Part shown: positions 1 to 8,522 of the stretch, piece by piece | How positions within the stretch are numbered: position 1 is the stretch's first letter | Layout: every line of letters begins with the position of its first letter | From: a virus | Length of the DNA stretch: 42,363 nucleotides | Direction: 5' to 3' (one strand) | Virus record (IMG/VR): IMGVR_UViG_3300045141_000462 | Location: 1-42,363 of that record | Made by a program: the position numbers and the translations under genes | Notes under the pieces: generated by a model | What the model saw: only the letters and a program-made list of their open reading frames with translations | Database searches by the model: none | What the model was told of the DNA's origin: nothing

Positions 1-101
1 CCTTCGCCGAGGAAGAGCGCAAAGCCGAGCAGATTGCTCACCTCGACCAGCAGAACGGCGAGATCCTCGGCAACATCGGCGCCACCCACGACCGCTTCAC
101 G
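1..101. repeat. Left copy of 101-bp terminal redundancy
   Basis: Bases 1-101 match the last 101 bases of the window except at positions 14 (A here, G at 42276) and 35 (T here, C at 42297). Both differences are synonymous in the scaffold-like gene that spans the join (GAA/GAG and ATT/ATC). This shows that the window is a closed circle or a terminally redundant molecule. Whether it is a physical direct terminal repeat or assembly overlap cannot be told; the silent mismatches suggest two strain variants. Confidence 0.9.
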
Positions 102-422
102 GTCGACCCGGTGGTGCTGGCCTTACCTCAGGCCGAGCGGAACCGCATCATGGCCATCGAGGGCGCGGGTCTCGGTCTCGAAGGACGCAAGCTCATCGTC
201 GAAGAAGGGCTCAAAGCCCTGGAGAAACACTGGAAAGCCGAGGGCGCCAAGGACGCGGAAGACAAACTGCGCCGCAACCCCGCTTTCCGCAAACAGGTCC
301 TGAACGAGTTTCGCCGAGGCATGAGCGAGCCCGAGTTCATCGGCAGTGGCGCTCCCTCGGCGAATGACAAGAACGTCTCGAACTTGCTTCGAGGCCAACT
401 GGGCTCCAGACGCTCACTCTAG
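3..422 (+). CDS. Scaffold-like head protein, C-terminal part (continues from 41950)
   Basis: This frame is open from the first bases and ends at TAG 420-422. Joined to the 5' part at 41950-42262 it gives a 244-residue protein. The visible part is charged, predicted helical and free of cysteine, with no enzymatic motif. It lies directly before the major capsid gene, which is where phage scaffolding or capsid-assembly proteins usually lie. Size, charge and position support a scaffold role, but no family signature is recognised. An internal GTG at 111 would give a shorter product and is not favoured, because the frame clearly continues through the join. Confidence 0.7.
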   Translation, partial: FAEEERKAEQIAHLDQQNGEILGNIGATHDRFTVDPVVLALPQAERNRIMAIEGAGLGLEGRKLIVEEGLKALEKHWKAEGAKDAEDKLRRNPAFRKQVLNEFRRGMSEPEFIGSGAPSANDKNVSNLLRGQLGSRRSL

Positions 423-457
423 TGAACGTTAGGTGCATTTGAAAGAGGCTACCGTAG

Positions 458-1465
458 ATGCCATATAACACGATCGGAACAAGGGCCACACCCGGCACCG
501 GGCCGCTGATCCCGGAAGACGTTCAGAAAGAGATTGTGCAATCGGTCGAGCAAAAGTCAGCAGCACTGCGACTTATGCCGCATGTCACCATGAAAAGGGC
601 TCAGCAAAGAATCCCGGTGATGTCGCAGTTGCCAGTCGCATACTGGTTGACAGGTGCATCATTAGATGCACGTGATATCGGCATGAAACAGACCACTTCC
701 GTTGCTTGGGACAATGTATATTTAAACGCAGAGGAGATCGCGGTCATCGTCCCGATCAGCAAGAATTTGCTGGACGACATCGACTACGACTTCTGGACCC
801 AGGTCAAGCCCAAGGTCACCGAAGCGTTTGGCGTGGCCCTCGACGAGGCGATCTTCTTTGGCAACAACGCGCCATCAACCTTCCCCACCAGCATCGTGGC
901 CTCGGCGTCGGCCGCGGGCAACCTGATCATCGCCGGCGCCACCACCCCCGACTACCTCGCCGACGTCAACGCGGCCATGGCTGCGGTGGAAAGCGACGGC
1001 TTCGACATCACCGGGTTCTGGGCACGGCGCCAGGTCAAGTCCAAGCTCCGCGGCTTGCGGGCCACCACCAACGAGTTGCTGTGGTACCCGGACACGGCCC
1101 CGACCGCGTCTGCCGACACAGGCTCACTGTACGGCGAGCCGATCATCTTCAGTAACGCCGGCCTTAGCGGGTACGTCACGGGCGCGGCCAACTACTCGAT
1201 GATCATGGGCCAGTGGGACCAGAGCATGCTCGCGATTCGCGAGGATATCTCAATGGAACTTTTTGACACGGGCGTCATCACCGACAACGGCAGCCCGCCC
1301 GTCATCCAGTTCAACCTGCTCCAGCAGGACATGGTGGCCCTCCGCGTCATCGCCCGGTTTGCGTGGGCCGTGCCAAATCCCGTGAATCGCCAACAGCCGA
1401 CCAAAGCCTCCCGCTATCCGTTTGGTGTTGTGCAACAGAAGGCGGCCACGGGGGGAGAAGGTTGA
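458..1465 (+). CDS. Major capsid protein, HK97-like fold
   Basis: A 335-aa protein of the phage_capsid (HK97-like) type. The N-terminal arm is followed by a helix rich in E and Q, then the P-domain-like stretch around VPISKNLLDD and an acidic segment DEAIFFGNN typical of the family. The C-terminal part has the conserved pattern of a short acidic strand followed by DMVALRVIARFAWAVPNP, which corresponds to the usual end of these capsid proteins. The ATG at 458 follows AAGAGG. It comes after the scaffold-like gene. The first roughly 300 bases use more AT-rich codons (ATA, TTA, AGG) than the rest of the gene, which suggests a recombination join. Confidence 0.88.
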   Translation: MPYNTIGTRATPGTGPLIPEDVQKEIVQSVEQKSAALRLMPHVTMKRAQQRIPVMSQLPVAYWLTGASLDARDIGMKQTTSVAWDNVYLNAEEIAVIVPISKNLLDDIDYDFWTQVKPKVTEAFGVALDEAIFFGNNAPSTFPTSIVASASAAGNLIIAGATTPDYLADVNAAMAAVESDGFDITGFWARRQVKSKLRGLRATTNELLWYPDTAPTASADTGSLYGEPIIFSNAGLSGYVTGAANYSMIMGQWDQSMLAIREDISMELFDTGVITDNGSPPVIQFNLLQQDMVALRVIARFAWAVPNPVNRQQPTKASRYPFGVVQQKAATGGEG

Positions 1466-1490
1466 CATAATATTGGCTGATGGACGAGGG

Positions 1491-2288
1491 CTAACGGGTT
1501 CCCTTGATGCGAGCTTTCGACGCGGCAGCGCGCTTCTTGACCGAGGCATTGCGCTCGGGGTCATTGGCGTACCGCTGCTGGTCAATGATTCGCGCACAAG
1601 CGCGGCATTGTCGATATCCATTCGACGTTGTCCGCGTGTTCTCGGGCGTGTACTCGTGACCTCGTTTGCAGTGTGTCCGTGCAGCGGGTGGGGGAAGGAC
1701 TTCCTTCCCTTCCGCTACGCGACGCGTAGCGTAGGCAGCGTTGCGCTTGGGACGCAGACGGTCCTGGTTGGCAGCGTAGTATCCCTCTGCGCAGGTTCGG
1801 CAGCGTCGTCCACCGTCCGTGAGGAGAATGGTGTTCGTTTCGTCATACGGGTGACCCTGAGGACAGTGTGTCTTTCGAGCGTGTATCGCCGGAGCCCCGT
1901 AACCGCGCATGACGTTTTCTTTGGCTGTGACAGGTTCAAGGTGAGCAGGGTTGACGCACGATCGGTTGCGGCACAGGTGATCAAGCACCAGCGTGGACGG
2001 GATTGGTCCTACGAGCCACTCGTATGCCAGGCGATGTCCAAGACGGTTTCGACCAGCAAGTTTCACCTGCGAGTGGGTGTCTCGATTAAGCCTTCCGCTG
2101 TATTGCCAGCAACCGGTCGGGATGTGGCAAACAATGCGCGACATGAAGCGCTGGAACGCTTCGAGGTCATTGAGCCATGGCAGCAGTGGTCGACCCAGCA
2201 GATCAGCAAGATCTGGTCGACGGATCAGTTCGAAACCAACTGCATCGATGGCGGAAAGGTCGCGCGGAAAGGTAGGGTGAACAGGCAT
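1491..2288 (-). CDS. HNH homing-type endonuclease, antisense to the late operon
   Basis: A 265-aa HNH_3-type endonuclease. The HNH core is at residues 101-118, with LDH (H104), CVNPAHL and supporting cysteines 106 and 111. Two similar zinc modules follow: C142-x3-H146 with C163-x2-C166, and C207-x3-H211 with C228-x2-C231. The tail is basic. The gene stands alone on the minus strand between the capsid gene and the next head gene, and is the only minus-strand gene in the late block. This is the usual behaviour of a free-standing homing endonuclease gene. The capsid frame is intact, so this is not a coding interruption. A 323-codon open frame on the plus strand is judged a shadow. Confidence 0.85.
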   Translation of the reverse strand: MPVHPTFPRDLSAIDAVGFELIRRPDLADLLGRPLLPWLNDLEAFQRFMSRIVCHIPTGCWQYSGRLNRDTHSQVKLAGRNRLGHRLAYEWLVGPIPSTLVLDHLCRNRSCVNPAHLEPVTAKENVMRGYGAPAIHARKTHCPQGHPYDETNTILLTDGGRRCRTCAEGYYAANQDRLRPKRNAAYATRRVAEGKEVLPPPAARTHCKRGHEYTPENTRTTSNGYRQCRACARIIDQQRYANDPERNASVKKRAAASKARIKGTR

Positions 2289-2318
2289 TGCGAGTCTCCA
2301 ATTCAGGCTCGTGGTGTT

Positions 2319-2351
2319 GCCCGAGCGTGTTCGCGCACGACTCGGGCTTTT
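2319..2351 (+). terminator. Rho-independent terminator behind the capsid gene
   Basis: On the plus strand GCCCGAG-CGTG pairs with CACG-(A)-CTCGGGC, an 11-bp stem with one bulged A and loop TTCGCG, followed by TTTT at 2348-2351. It lies between the capsid gene (with the antisense HNH gene) and the next head gene. It could reduce readthrough from the very strong capsid transcript. The HNH gene appears to have been inserted between the capsid stop codon and this terminator. Confidence 0.7.
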
Positions 2352-2372
2352 GCGTATGAAGAGGCTAGCAGC

Positions 2373-2407
2373 AGGAGGTTGTTATGCCGTTGAGAACCCA
2401 TGAGTAG
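2373..2407 (+). promoter_or_regulatory. AGGAGG site driving a 7-codon leader ORF coupled to the next gene
   Basis: A perfect AGGAGG (2373-2378) is placed five bases before ATG 2384. That ATG opens only a seven-residue peptide, MPLRTHE, ending at TAG 2405-2407. The stop overlaps the start region of the 137-aa head protein (ATG 2400). The ribosome site is too far (21 bases) from ATG 2400 for direct use, and TGA at 2391 closes the longer frame upstream. Translation of the head protein is therefore probably coupled to the leader. Confidence 0.55.
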
Positions 2408-2813
2408 CGTCATCTTCCTGGCGAGCGTCCAGGACCCGACCACGCCCACGCTGATCCACGGCGTGGGCGATCAGGCCACCGTGACCGACGAGAATGCCGT
2501 GCGCGCCCTGTTGCGCGACGGCAAACTCTCGCTCGCCGGCGCCACGGTGCGCGGCCAGTCGGTCACACCCATCGCGGCCACGACGGCCACCGTCAACTGG
2601 ACGGTGGATCAGGCGTGTACCGCGATGAAGGTCGACTTCGGCACGACCACGGCGTACGGCTCGTCCCAGGCGGCCACCCCGGCTGCCGGGTCGGGCGCCA
2701 TCGTGGCCAACCTGACCGCCCTGACCACCGCGACGCTCTATCACTACCGCATCAGCGTCACGGTCGGCACGGCCGTCACCCTGTCGCAGGACGCGACGTT
2801 CACCACGAGCTGA
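2400..2813 (+). CDS. Head or decoration protein with fibronectin-type domain
   Basis: A 137-aa protein. The N-terminal 55 residues form a small domain containing LLRDGKLSL. Residues about 58-137 match the fibronectin III/purple acid phosphatase N-domain pattern: TTATVNWTVDQ, then VDFGTTTAYG, then LTALTTATLYHYRI and a final TFTTS strand. Such Ig-like or FnIII domains are common in capsid decoration and fibre proteins. The gene is the first after the capsid gene and its terminator. A decoration role is inferred from position and fold. Confidence 0.65.
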   Translation: MSSVIFLASVQDPTTPTLIHGVGDQATVTDENAVRALLRDGKLSLAGATVRGQSVTPIAATTATVNWTVDQACTAMKVDFGTTTAYGSSQAATPAAGSGAIVANLTALTTATLYHYRISVTVGTAVTLSQDATFTTS

Positions 2814-2816
2814 GCC

Positions 2817-2984
2817 ATGCCCGGCGGACGACCCTATAAACGCCCGGTGAGCCGAGCTCAAGCCAGGTTCTTCGGGCTGGCCGCGGGCGGTGGCGTGCCG
2901 GGCTTCGACGCCACCGACGCCCAGAAGAAACTCAAAGGCGTCAAAGAGAACAAGCTTCCCGCCAGAAAGGGCAAGAAGACGTAA
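2817..2984 (+). CDS. Small basic head-region protein
   Basis: A 55-residue protein starting three bases after the previous stop. The N-terminal half carries the motif SRAQARFFGLAAGGG, a pattern I associate with small phage proteins encoded near portal and capsid genes. The second half is rich in lysine and ends in a basic tail. Its TAA overlaps the ATG of the next gene (TAATG). The function is unknown; DNA contact inside the head is possible from the charge. Confidence 0.6.
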   Translation: MPGGRPYKRPVSRAQARFFGLAAGGGVPGFDATDAQKKLKGVKENKLPARKGKKT

Positions 2985-3154
2985 TGCCCGTCCGCAAGAC
3001 TGCCAAACCGAAGCTCACGCCCAATCCGCTGTCGCCGTCGCTGGGTCCGCCACCCGGCGCGACGGCGCTGCCGCCGTACATTCCGCCGATGGTCAGCCGT
3101 AAAGTGACGGCAAAGGCTGCCGGGACGAAAAAACCCAGGGGGAAAACCACATGA
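2984..3154 (+). CDS. Small proline-rich basic protein
   Basis: A 56-residue product rich in Pro, Lys and Thr. Both ends are basic and the middle has PPPGATALPPYIPP. The start overlaps the preceding stop and the end overlaps the following ATG (ATGA), so it is coupled on both sides. No family is recognised. It is included because the frame and overlaps fit the operon exactly. Confidence 0.5.
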   Translation: MPVRKTAKPKLTPNPLSPSLGPPPGATALPPYIPPMVSRKVTAKAAGTKKPRGKTT

Positions 3155-3435
3155 CCGCAGTCCGCGCACTGGCGCCACTCGAGGATGCCGAGGGACCGAT
3201 CGCCCCCGGCACCGTGTTCGAGACGACGGACGAACAGGCCGCCGCGTGGAAAGCCGACGGCAAGGTCAGCCTGCTCACCGACGAAGCGGCGAATGCGAAA
3301 GTCGCCCAGGCGGGCCACTACGGCGAACGCACCGGTCGCGAGGACGTCGAGTCCACCGGTGCGTTCGGCGACCGCACGGGGCGTAGCGACACGAAGCCGC
3401 TCGAGTCCGAGGACACGAAAAAGGGGAAGAAGTAA
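3151..3435 (+). CDS. Hypothetical head-region protein with DGK motif
   Basis: A 94-aa acidic protein. Residues 1-45 form a compact domain with a WKADGKVSLL segment. The tail is hydrophilic and probably disordered, with two similar pieces (HYGERTGRED and AFGDRTGRSD), and ends in lysines. It shares the W/L-x-DGK-hydrophobic pattern with the genes at 2400 and 3435. Start and stop overlap the neighbours. Function unknown. Confidence 0.55.
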   Translation: MTAVRALAPLEDAEGPIAPGTVFETTDEQAAAWKADGKVSLLTDEAANAKVAQAGHYGERTGREDVESTGAFGDRTGRSDTKPLESEDTKKGKK

Positions 3436-3671
3436 TGGCGAGAGTGCGATTCCTGGCGCCCGCTGCCGATCCGCGCCCCGGCCAGGAGGGCATCGTCTAC
3501 GGTCCGCAGCACGAGACCGACTTCAGCGACGAGGACATCGAGTACGTCAAGAGTTTGTGGGTGGACGGCAAGGTCGAGATCCTCGACTCCACCGGGCTGA
3601 CCCCGCCGGCCACGCAGGCCGCGCCCCAGACGGAGACAGAGACGGATAGGGAGAAACGGGCGAAGACGTGA
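3435..3671 (+). CDS. Hypothetical head-region protein with DGK motif
   Basis: A 78-aa acidic protein starting at the last base of the previous stop codon. The core of about 55 residues contains [10 protein letters not shown], matching the WKADGKVSLL segment of the upstream neighbour, so the two may be distant paralogues. The C-terminus is Thr/Glu-rich and disordered. The stop overlaps the GTG of the following neck gene. Function unknown; a small head-completion or connector role is possible from position. Confidence 0.55.
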   Translation: MARVRFLAPAADPRPGQEGIVYGPQHETDFSDEDIEYVKSLWVDGKVEILDSTGLTPPATQAAPQTETETDREKRAKT

Positions 3672-4588
3672 GCACCACGCTCGCACAGATCGAGCAGGAC
3701 ACCGCGCGGCGTCTGGGGCCGTACTCCTCGGCGTTTACGGATCGGCAGATCCCCAACACCGCGCAGTTCACGTTCGCGTCGTTCCCCCAACTGCAGTCGC
3801 AGATCGACCTCGACTCGGTCACCAACCTGTGGCTGCTACGCCGCGGCGTCACCTGGGACGGCACGCCGATCACGCTCGACGTCGTCGACCGTCAGCGACT
3901 GGTGGCGAGCTACGACCCCGAGATGGGCTGCGTCTATCCCGACCACCCGTGGGGCACCATCCCGTCACCGGGCGAGGTGTGCGAGTTCCACCACCTGAAC
4001 CCGGAGCAGGAGCTGCGCGTGGCCGTTCTGGCCGGACTGCGGCGCTGTTTCCTGCCCGACCTGATCCAGGTGCAGCCGACCGCCCAGTACGGCGGCATCG
4101 ACGTGACGGCCCAGTTGCCGTGGCTGACCGACCCGTGGCAGATCGATCGCGTCCAGTACGGCTGGCTGCAGCCATGGACCGACGCCCCGTTCGAAGCCGT
4201 GTCTCAGGGCGGGCACATCATCCTGATGGGCAGCGCGTACTGGGCGGCGCCCGTGTCGATGTGGCTCAGTGTGTGGCGCCCGGCCTGGTCGCGCGTGAAC
4301 GGGCTCGACTCGAGCGGGCCGACCCTCGACAGCGACGTCCTCGACGTCGACCTCGACTATGCCGCGGCCGCCGGTCACATCGAAGCCTGGCACCGCTTTC
4401 CCGCGCGGCTGATGACCGCTGCCGCGGGCGGCACGCAGGCGACCCAGGTGATGGCCGCGGCCGAGTTCAGTTACCAGGCGCGGATGTTCGGCCCCAGTCG
4501 GCCGACGACGATCGGCTTCCGCTCGAGCATCGGGTTACGGCCGAACACCCTGCGGTGGAGCGGCAGCCGCACGTGGGTCAATCGGTGA
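3668..4588 (+). CDS. Neck or head-tail connector protein
   Basis: A 306-aa protein starting at GTG 3668, overlapping the previous stop (GTGA). It is rich in Trp and Tyr and predicted mainly beta and helical, with no enzymatic motif. The last part ([16 protein letters not shown] and the following helix) resembles helical connector proteins. It lies between the head completion genes and the collagen-like and tail proteins, where podoviruses encode the tail-tube adaptor. No specific family is recognised, so the role is inferred from size and position. Its GTGA end overlaps the start of the collagen-like gene. Confidence 0.5.
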   Translation: MSTTLAQIEQDTARRLGPYSSAFTDRQIPNTAQFTFASFPQLQSQIDLDSVTNLWLLRRGVTWDGTPITLDVVDRQRLVASYDPEMGCVYPDHPWGTIPSPGEVCEFHHLNPEQELRVAVLAGLRRCFLPDLIQVQPTAQYGGIDVTAQLPWLTDPWQIDRVQYGWLQPWTDAPFEAVSQGGHIILMGSAYWAAPVSMWLSVWRPAWSRVNGLDSSGPTLDSDVLDVDLDYAAAAGHIEAWHRFPARLMTAAAGGTQATQVMAAAEFSYQARMFGPSRPTTIGFRSSIGLRPNTLRWSGSRTWVNR

Positions 4589-5307
4589 TCGATCCCGCGG
4601 TCATCAACGGCAGCGTGCTCGGCGTTCCCGCCGGGCCGCCGTCGTGGTCGCAGGGACCACCAGGCCCGCAGGGGCAACCCGGCGCGGTGGGGCCGGTTGG
4701 CCCGGTGGGACCAGCTGGTCCTCAGGGCCAGCCAGGACCGCAGGGCTTGCTCGGTCCGGGATGGGTCGTCGACACGCGCAACCCGTTGCCCCAGGACTAC
4801 ACCCTGAGCGTCGGCACGCTGTGGCTGAACGAGTGGAACGACCAGTACTTCCTGTTGACCTCCAACGTCATCAACGCGGCCGTGTGGCAGTACCAGGGCA
4901 ACCTCGGCGGGCCAGCCGGTCCGCTCGGCCCGACCGGGCCACAGGGTCCGCAGGGAGTGCCGGGCGCCACCGGTCCGCAGGGACCAACCGGCAATACGGG
5001 GCAGCAAGGGCCGACCGGCAATGCCGGCCCGACGGGCAGTCAGGGACCCGCCGGTCCTCAGGGACCGACCGGCCCGCAAGGCACGGTGGGAAATACCGGG
5101 CCGCAGGGCAATCCGGGCGTGGCCGGTCCTGCTGGCCCCACCGGGCCTCAGGGTGTCGCCGGACCGCAGGGATCTGTCGGCCCAGCCTGGACCCCCACGC
5201 CGATCGCCATCAGCGGACGCCGCGGCATGATCCGCAGCACGGTGCTGACCGACCTGCTGGTGGCCCTGCAGAGCCAGGGCATCATCACCAACAACACCAC
5301 GGCGTAG
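4585..5307 (+). CDS. Collagen-like virion protein
   Basis: A 240-aa protein starting at GTG 4585 overlapping the preceding stop. It has two collagen (Gly-X-Y) blocks, residues about 24-57 and 107-203, rich in GPQGP, GPTGP and GNTG. They are separated by a roughly 50-residue globular segment with [13 protein letters not shown] and AAVWQYQGN, a short module seen next to collagen repeats in phage tail proteins. The C-terminus is a short non-collagen domain. Collagen blocks trimerise, so this is probably a trimeric fibre or whisker at the neck or tail. Open frame upstream of 4585 in this phase is a shadow of the neck gene. Confidence 0.8.
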   Translation: MIDPAVINGSVLGVPAGPPSWSQGPPGPQGQPGAVGPVGPVGPAGPQGQPGPQGLLGPGWVVDTRNPLPQDYTLSVGTLWLNEWNDQYFLLTSNVINAAVWQYQGNLGGPAGPLGPTGPQGPQGVPGATGPQGPTGNTGQQGPTGNAGPTGSQGPAGPQGPTGPQGTVGNTGPQGNPGVAGPAGPTGPQGVAGPQGSVGPAWTPTPIAISGRRGMIRSTVLTDLLVALQSQGIITNNTTA

Positions 5308-5309
5308 TT

Positions 5310-7451
5310 ATGGTCACCTTGAGTAGTAGGCGTCGTCCCTGGCCGTGGGATCTCCGTCTGGGCCTGATGGACCAGCCGATCACGGGACCGCACACCATCG
5401 GCGACCTGCGGCCGAAAACGATCGGCCAACTGCGGCCGCAACTGATCGGCCACACGCGCCAGACCACCGCGCAGCAGATCTTCCGCCAGGGACTGATGCT
5501 GATCCCCGGGCAGACGGGCCTGCTGGTGGGCAAGAAACAGAAACCGGTGGATCCCTACTTCCCGCCTGCCCAGGACTATGACTCGGCGCCGATCTATAAG
5601 GAGCGCACGTTCATGTTCAAGCCGACCGGCGGCATGGGCGAAAGCGTGCAGTCCTCCAATACCGACCGCCGCTACCACTACGCCATGGACTGCTGGGTCA
5701 CCGGCGGGTTGTTCGGCCAGGGACCGCTGGTGCATCCGATCGTGCCTCCTGCGACCGGGTCGGTGCGCCGCTTCGTCGAAGCCCTCAACGCCTCGGGCAC
5801 GCTGGCCGTGTTCGTCCTGGCCGGCCCGTACGTGCTCGTCCGCAACGATGACACCAATGCGGGCCAGGTTGCGGTGATCACCCGCGCCGGCCAGATCGCC
5901 ACCGACGCGCAGCGGTTCAAAGGGGCCTACGCGGGAGCGGTCGACGCCTTGTACGTGGCGTGGAACGACGGCGTGCTGCAGGAGCGCGCGGCCGGCGTCA
6001 CCACCACCTGCGCCTTGCCCGCGGGCTTTTCGGCCAACCTGCTCGAGATCGTCGGCGACGAGCTCTGGGCCGCCGACTCGGCCGCGTGCGTCATCCGCAA
6101 ATGCACCAACGACCCCAAGATCGCCGGCTCGTGGTCGGGGCCGATCCTGATCGGCAACCCGTCGATCCCGATCACCGCTATCCGCCAGACCACCAACCGT
6201 CTGTGCATCTTCAAAGCCAATGGCGACGTGTTCACGACCAATGGCGACGGGTCGGACAACGACCTGTTTCCGGGTCTGCAGAGCACCGTCGATCCGGACA
6301 ACGCGCGCACCGCGTCCGCGTGGCAGGGCAGCCTGTGGTTTCGGACCGACCACGCCTTCTGGCGATTGGACATGCAGGGTGGTGCCGTCCTGACGGCCGA
6401 AGGACCGGGCCGCGCTCTCAGCAATATCAGCGAGGTCAAAGGCCCCGTCCAGGCGTTCGAGGGCTGGAACAGCCAGATGGCCTTCGGGGTGATCTACAAC
6501 GCCGCGAAGAACACCAGTTACCTGCTGACGTACGGCAACTGGGAGCCGGGCCAGACCGACACGGGCACCAGTTACAGTTTCGCCGACCAGTGGGATGGGT
6601 GTATCGCGCACTGGACCGGCCGCAAGGCCACCGCGCTCTGGGTGTCCAACATCCCGTCCGACGCACGGCTCTACATCGGTTTCGCCGACGGCGGCTACGA
6701 CTGGATCAAACTGGTGCCGTTCCCGCTGACGCCCGACTCGGGAGCCGAGTTCACTCTGGGGCCGAGCTACGTCGTCGTGCCGTTGCACCACGCCATGTTC
6801 CAGGCCGACAACAAGCAGTTCGTCGGCGCCAGCGTCTTCGGCCCGTGGTTCCCCCAGGGCGCCGAGGTCGACCTGAGCTACCGTCTGCGCGGCTCCGCGG
6901 GCATGCCGCCGACCACGCCTCCCCCCACCAGCGATTTCATCGGCTGGGACACGCCATTTACGTTTAACGGTCAAAGGCAGGATCTGGGGCAGTCGATCGC
7001 GGGCAACGCCATCGAGCTCAAGATCACGATGAGCTCGACGAGCACGGCCAGCAGCATGGCGCTGCAAGGGGTGGGGCTCCACGAGCGCCTCGTGCCGCAG
7101 TTCCGGCGGGACTTCACCTTTTCGGTTGCCGCTCAGGATTTCGTCGCGCGGCGTGACGGGGCGAGCATCCGTCAGAGCGGGCGGGCCATCCGCGACATGG
7201 TGATGCAGGCCGCCGCGGCGCCGGCCACCATCGCGCTCGAGTTCCCCGACGAGACGATCCTCAACGTGGCGCTGTTCGACTACACCGAACGCATGGTGGC
7301 GCACTCCGCGTTCGGGGGTCAGGCATGGGCGCTCGATATCAACGCGACCCAGTTCGGCATCATCGAGATCCTGGGCGTGATCGGCCGCACGCGCGGCACC
7401 CGCATCGGCGACCTGCGCGGTTTTCCCATTGCACAGACGCGGTTCCTTTGA
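5310..7451 (+). CDS. Large tail protein, probably propeller-like (nozzle or tail hub)
   Basis: A 713-aa protein starting at ATG 5310, two bases after the collagen gene stop. It contains many short beta repeats with aromatic and Asp-Gly turns (for example IFKANGDVFTTNGDGSDND and LWFRTDHAFWRLD), as expected for a beta-propeller. A C-terminal beta domain follows. Podovirus tail-tube B (T7 gp12-type) nozzle proteins have similar size, beta content and gene order after a smaller connector. I cannot show direct homology. A large baseplate or minor tail protein is the alternative. No catalytic motif is seen. Confidence 0.5.
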   Translation: MVTLSSRRRPWPWDLRLGLMDQPITGPHTIGDLRPKTIGQLRPQLIGHTRQTTAQQIFRQGLMLIPGQTGLLVGKKQKPVDPYFPPAQDYDSAPIYKERTFMFKPTGGMGESVQSSNTDRRYHYAMDCWVTGGLFGQGPLVHPIVPPATGSVRRFVEALNASGTLAVFVLAGPYVLVRNDDTNAGQVAVITRAGQIATDAQRFKGAYAGAVDALYVAWNDGVLQERAAGVTTTCALPAGFSANLLEIVGDELWAADSAACVIRKCTNDPKIAGSWSGPILIGNPSIPITAIRQTTNRLCIFKANGDVFTTNGDGSDNDLFPGLQSTVDPDNARTASAWQGSLWFRTDHAFWRLDMQGGAVLTAEGPGRALSNISEVKGPVQAFEGWNSQMAFGVIYNAAKNTSYLLTYGNWEPGQTDTGTSYSFADQWDGCIAHWTGRKATALWVSNIPSDARLYIGFADGGYDWIKLVPFPLTPDSGAEFTLGPSYVVVPLHHAMFQADNKQFVGASVFGPWFPQGAEVDLSYRLRGSAGMPPTTPPPTSDFIGWDTPFTFNGQRQDLGQSIAGNAIELKITMSSTSTASSMALQGVGLHERLVPQFRRDFTFSVAAQDFVARRDGASIRQSGRAIRDMVMQAAAAPATIALEFPDETILNVALFDYTERMVAHSAFGGQAWALDINATQFGIIEILGVIGRTRGTRIGDLRGFPIAQTRFL

Positions 7452-7466
7452 AGGAGGAGTTCCTGA

Positions 7467-8522
7467 ATGTCGGGTAGCACAACCGAATTAGCGCTCTCGA
7501 CGGCGGTCGATACCGATGACAATGCCGACTATTTAACACTGTCGCTGGCGAATTCCCTGCGGACGGTGGACGCGCTGTTCAACTCGATCACCGGCCACAA
7601 CCACGGCGGGGCGCACCAGGGTGGGGCGATTGCTCCAGCAGCCATCCCTGGCGGCTCGATCACCAACGCCATGCTGGGCGCGGACGTCGCGCGCGACAAC
7701 CAACTCGTGAACCCCTCGTTCGATTTTTGGCAGCGTGGTGCCGGGCCATTCACGGCTACGACGGTGTTTACGGCGGATCGATGGTTTACTGCGGTAGGCG
7801 GGACCATGAGCGTCTCGCAGAACACCGCCAATGCTGATAATAGCGTTGCCTGTGCGGCAGTCACGGCCACCGGCACAGGCAACCTGCTGTACCAGACGTT
7901 GCAAGGATTGAATGAGTGGATTGCGATAAAAGGCCGCACATTTTCACTCAGTGTGCGTGTCAACTGCGCCACGGCAAACGCGTGCCGTGTCGGCCTGTTT
8001 GACAACTCCACGAATACCACGACGTGGTCCGCGTATCACTCTGGTAGTGGGGCCTATCAGACACTCAGTATTGCGAATGTTGTCTGTCCGACCGCTGCCT
8101 CACAGATTCAGGTCCGAGTAGCTTTTGACGCATCCTGCACGGCCTACGTCGACAACGCCATGCTGGTGGTGGGCTCGCAGGCGGCCAACTACGTGCCCAT
8201 GCACCCGGCCGACGACCTCGCGCGGTGTCTGCGGTATTACGAGAAGCAAGGCGTGGACGGGAGTGGCTTTCTGCACTACACGATGAACGCCTCCGGGGCG
8301 GGCTACGGAAATGACTGGACCCTGCCGTTCCGCGCCATCAAACCTGTGTCGCCGACGATTACGGTTGTTGGGACGTGGCTGGTGAGCAATGCCAACCAGC
8401 CAACCAACCTGGGCGCGGATGCCAGCGGGTTGCGGCTGCGCGTCACATCAACCGCCAGTGGCCAGTACTACGCCAACAATGCCAACGCGGGGAACAACAT
8501 CGTGGCGGAGGCAAACCCTTAA
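7467..8522 (+). CDS. Tail fibre or receptor-binding protein
   Basis: A 351-aa protein preceded by a strong AAGGAGGAG. Residues 1-60 are a virion-attachment type region ending in HNHGGAHQGG, a motif frequent at the base of phage fibres. Residues about 78-240 have the pattern NPSFDFWQRG then TADRWF and a beta sandwich, as in carbohydrate-binding-like fibre domains. The C-terminal part (RCLRYYEKQG to the end) is the usual partner domain of that module. It probably contacts the host surface. The middle of the gene has a lower GC content than its neighbours, consistent with exchange of receptor-binding sequence. Confidence 0.72.
   Translation: MSGSTTELALSTAVDTDDNADYLTLSLANSLRTVDALFNSITGHNHGGAHQGGAIAPAAIPGGSITNAMLGADVARDNQLVNPSFDFWQRGAGPFTATTVFTADRWFTAVGGTMSVSQNTANADNSVACAAVTATGTGNLLYQTLQGLNEWIAIKGRTFSLSVRVNCATANACRVGLFDNSTNTTTWSAYHSGSGAYQTLSIANVVCPTAASQIQVRVAFDASCTAYVDNAMLVVGSQAANYVPMHPADDLARCLRYYEKQGVDGSGFLHYTMNASGAGYGNDWTLPFRAIKPVSPTITVVGTWLVSNANQPTNLGADASGLRLRVTSTASGQYYANNANAGNNIVAEANP

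Noticed and set aside
1-101. True physical direct terminal repeat
   Set aside because: The two mismatches between copies and lack of read-end data mean assembly overlap of a circular or permuted genome is equally likely.
1466-1490. Group I intron or in-frame insertion at the capsid 3' end
   Set aside because: The capsid frame has a normal C-terminus and stop before the HNH gene, and no split exon is seen downstream.
1422-2393. Plus-strand 323-codon open frame opposite the HNH gene
   Set aside because: No recognisable domain; the opposite strand encodes a clear HNH protein with paired zinc motifs, so this frame is a shadow.
4644-5309. N-terminal extension of the 713-aa tail protein
   Set aside because: The frame is open upstream, but that part is a shadow of the collagen repeats; ATG 5310 follows the collagen stop directly.
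5148-7304. Minus-strand 718-codon open frame opposite the collagen and propeller genes
   Set aside because: Composition is Arg/His/Gly-rich shadow typical of GC-rich DNA and it has no domain; the plus strand holds coherent genes.
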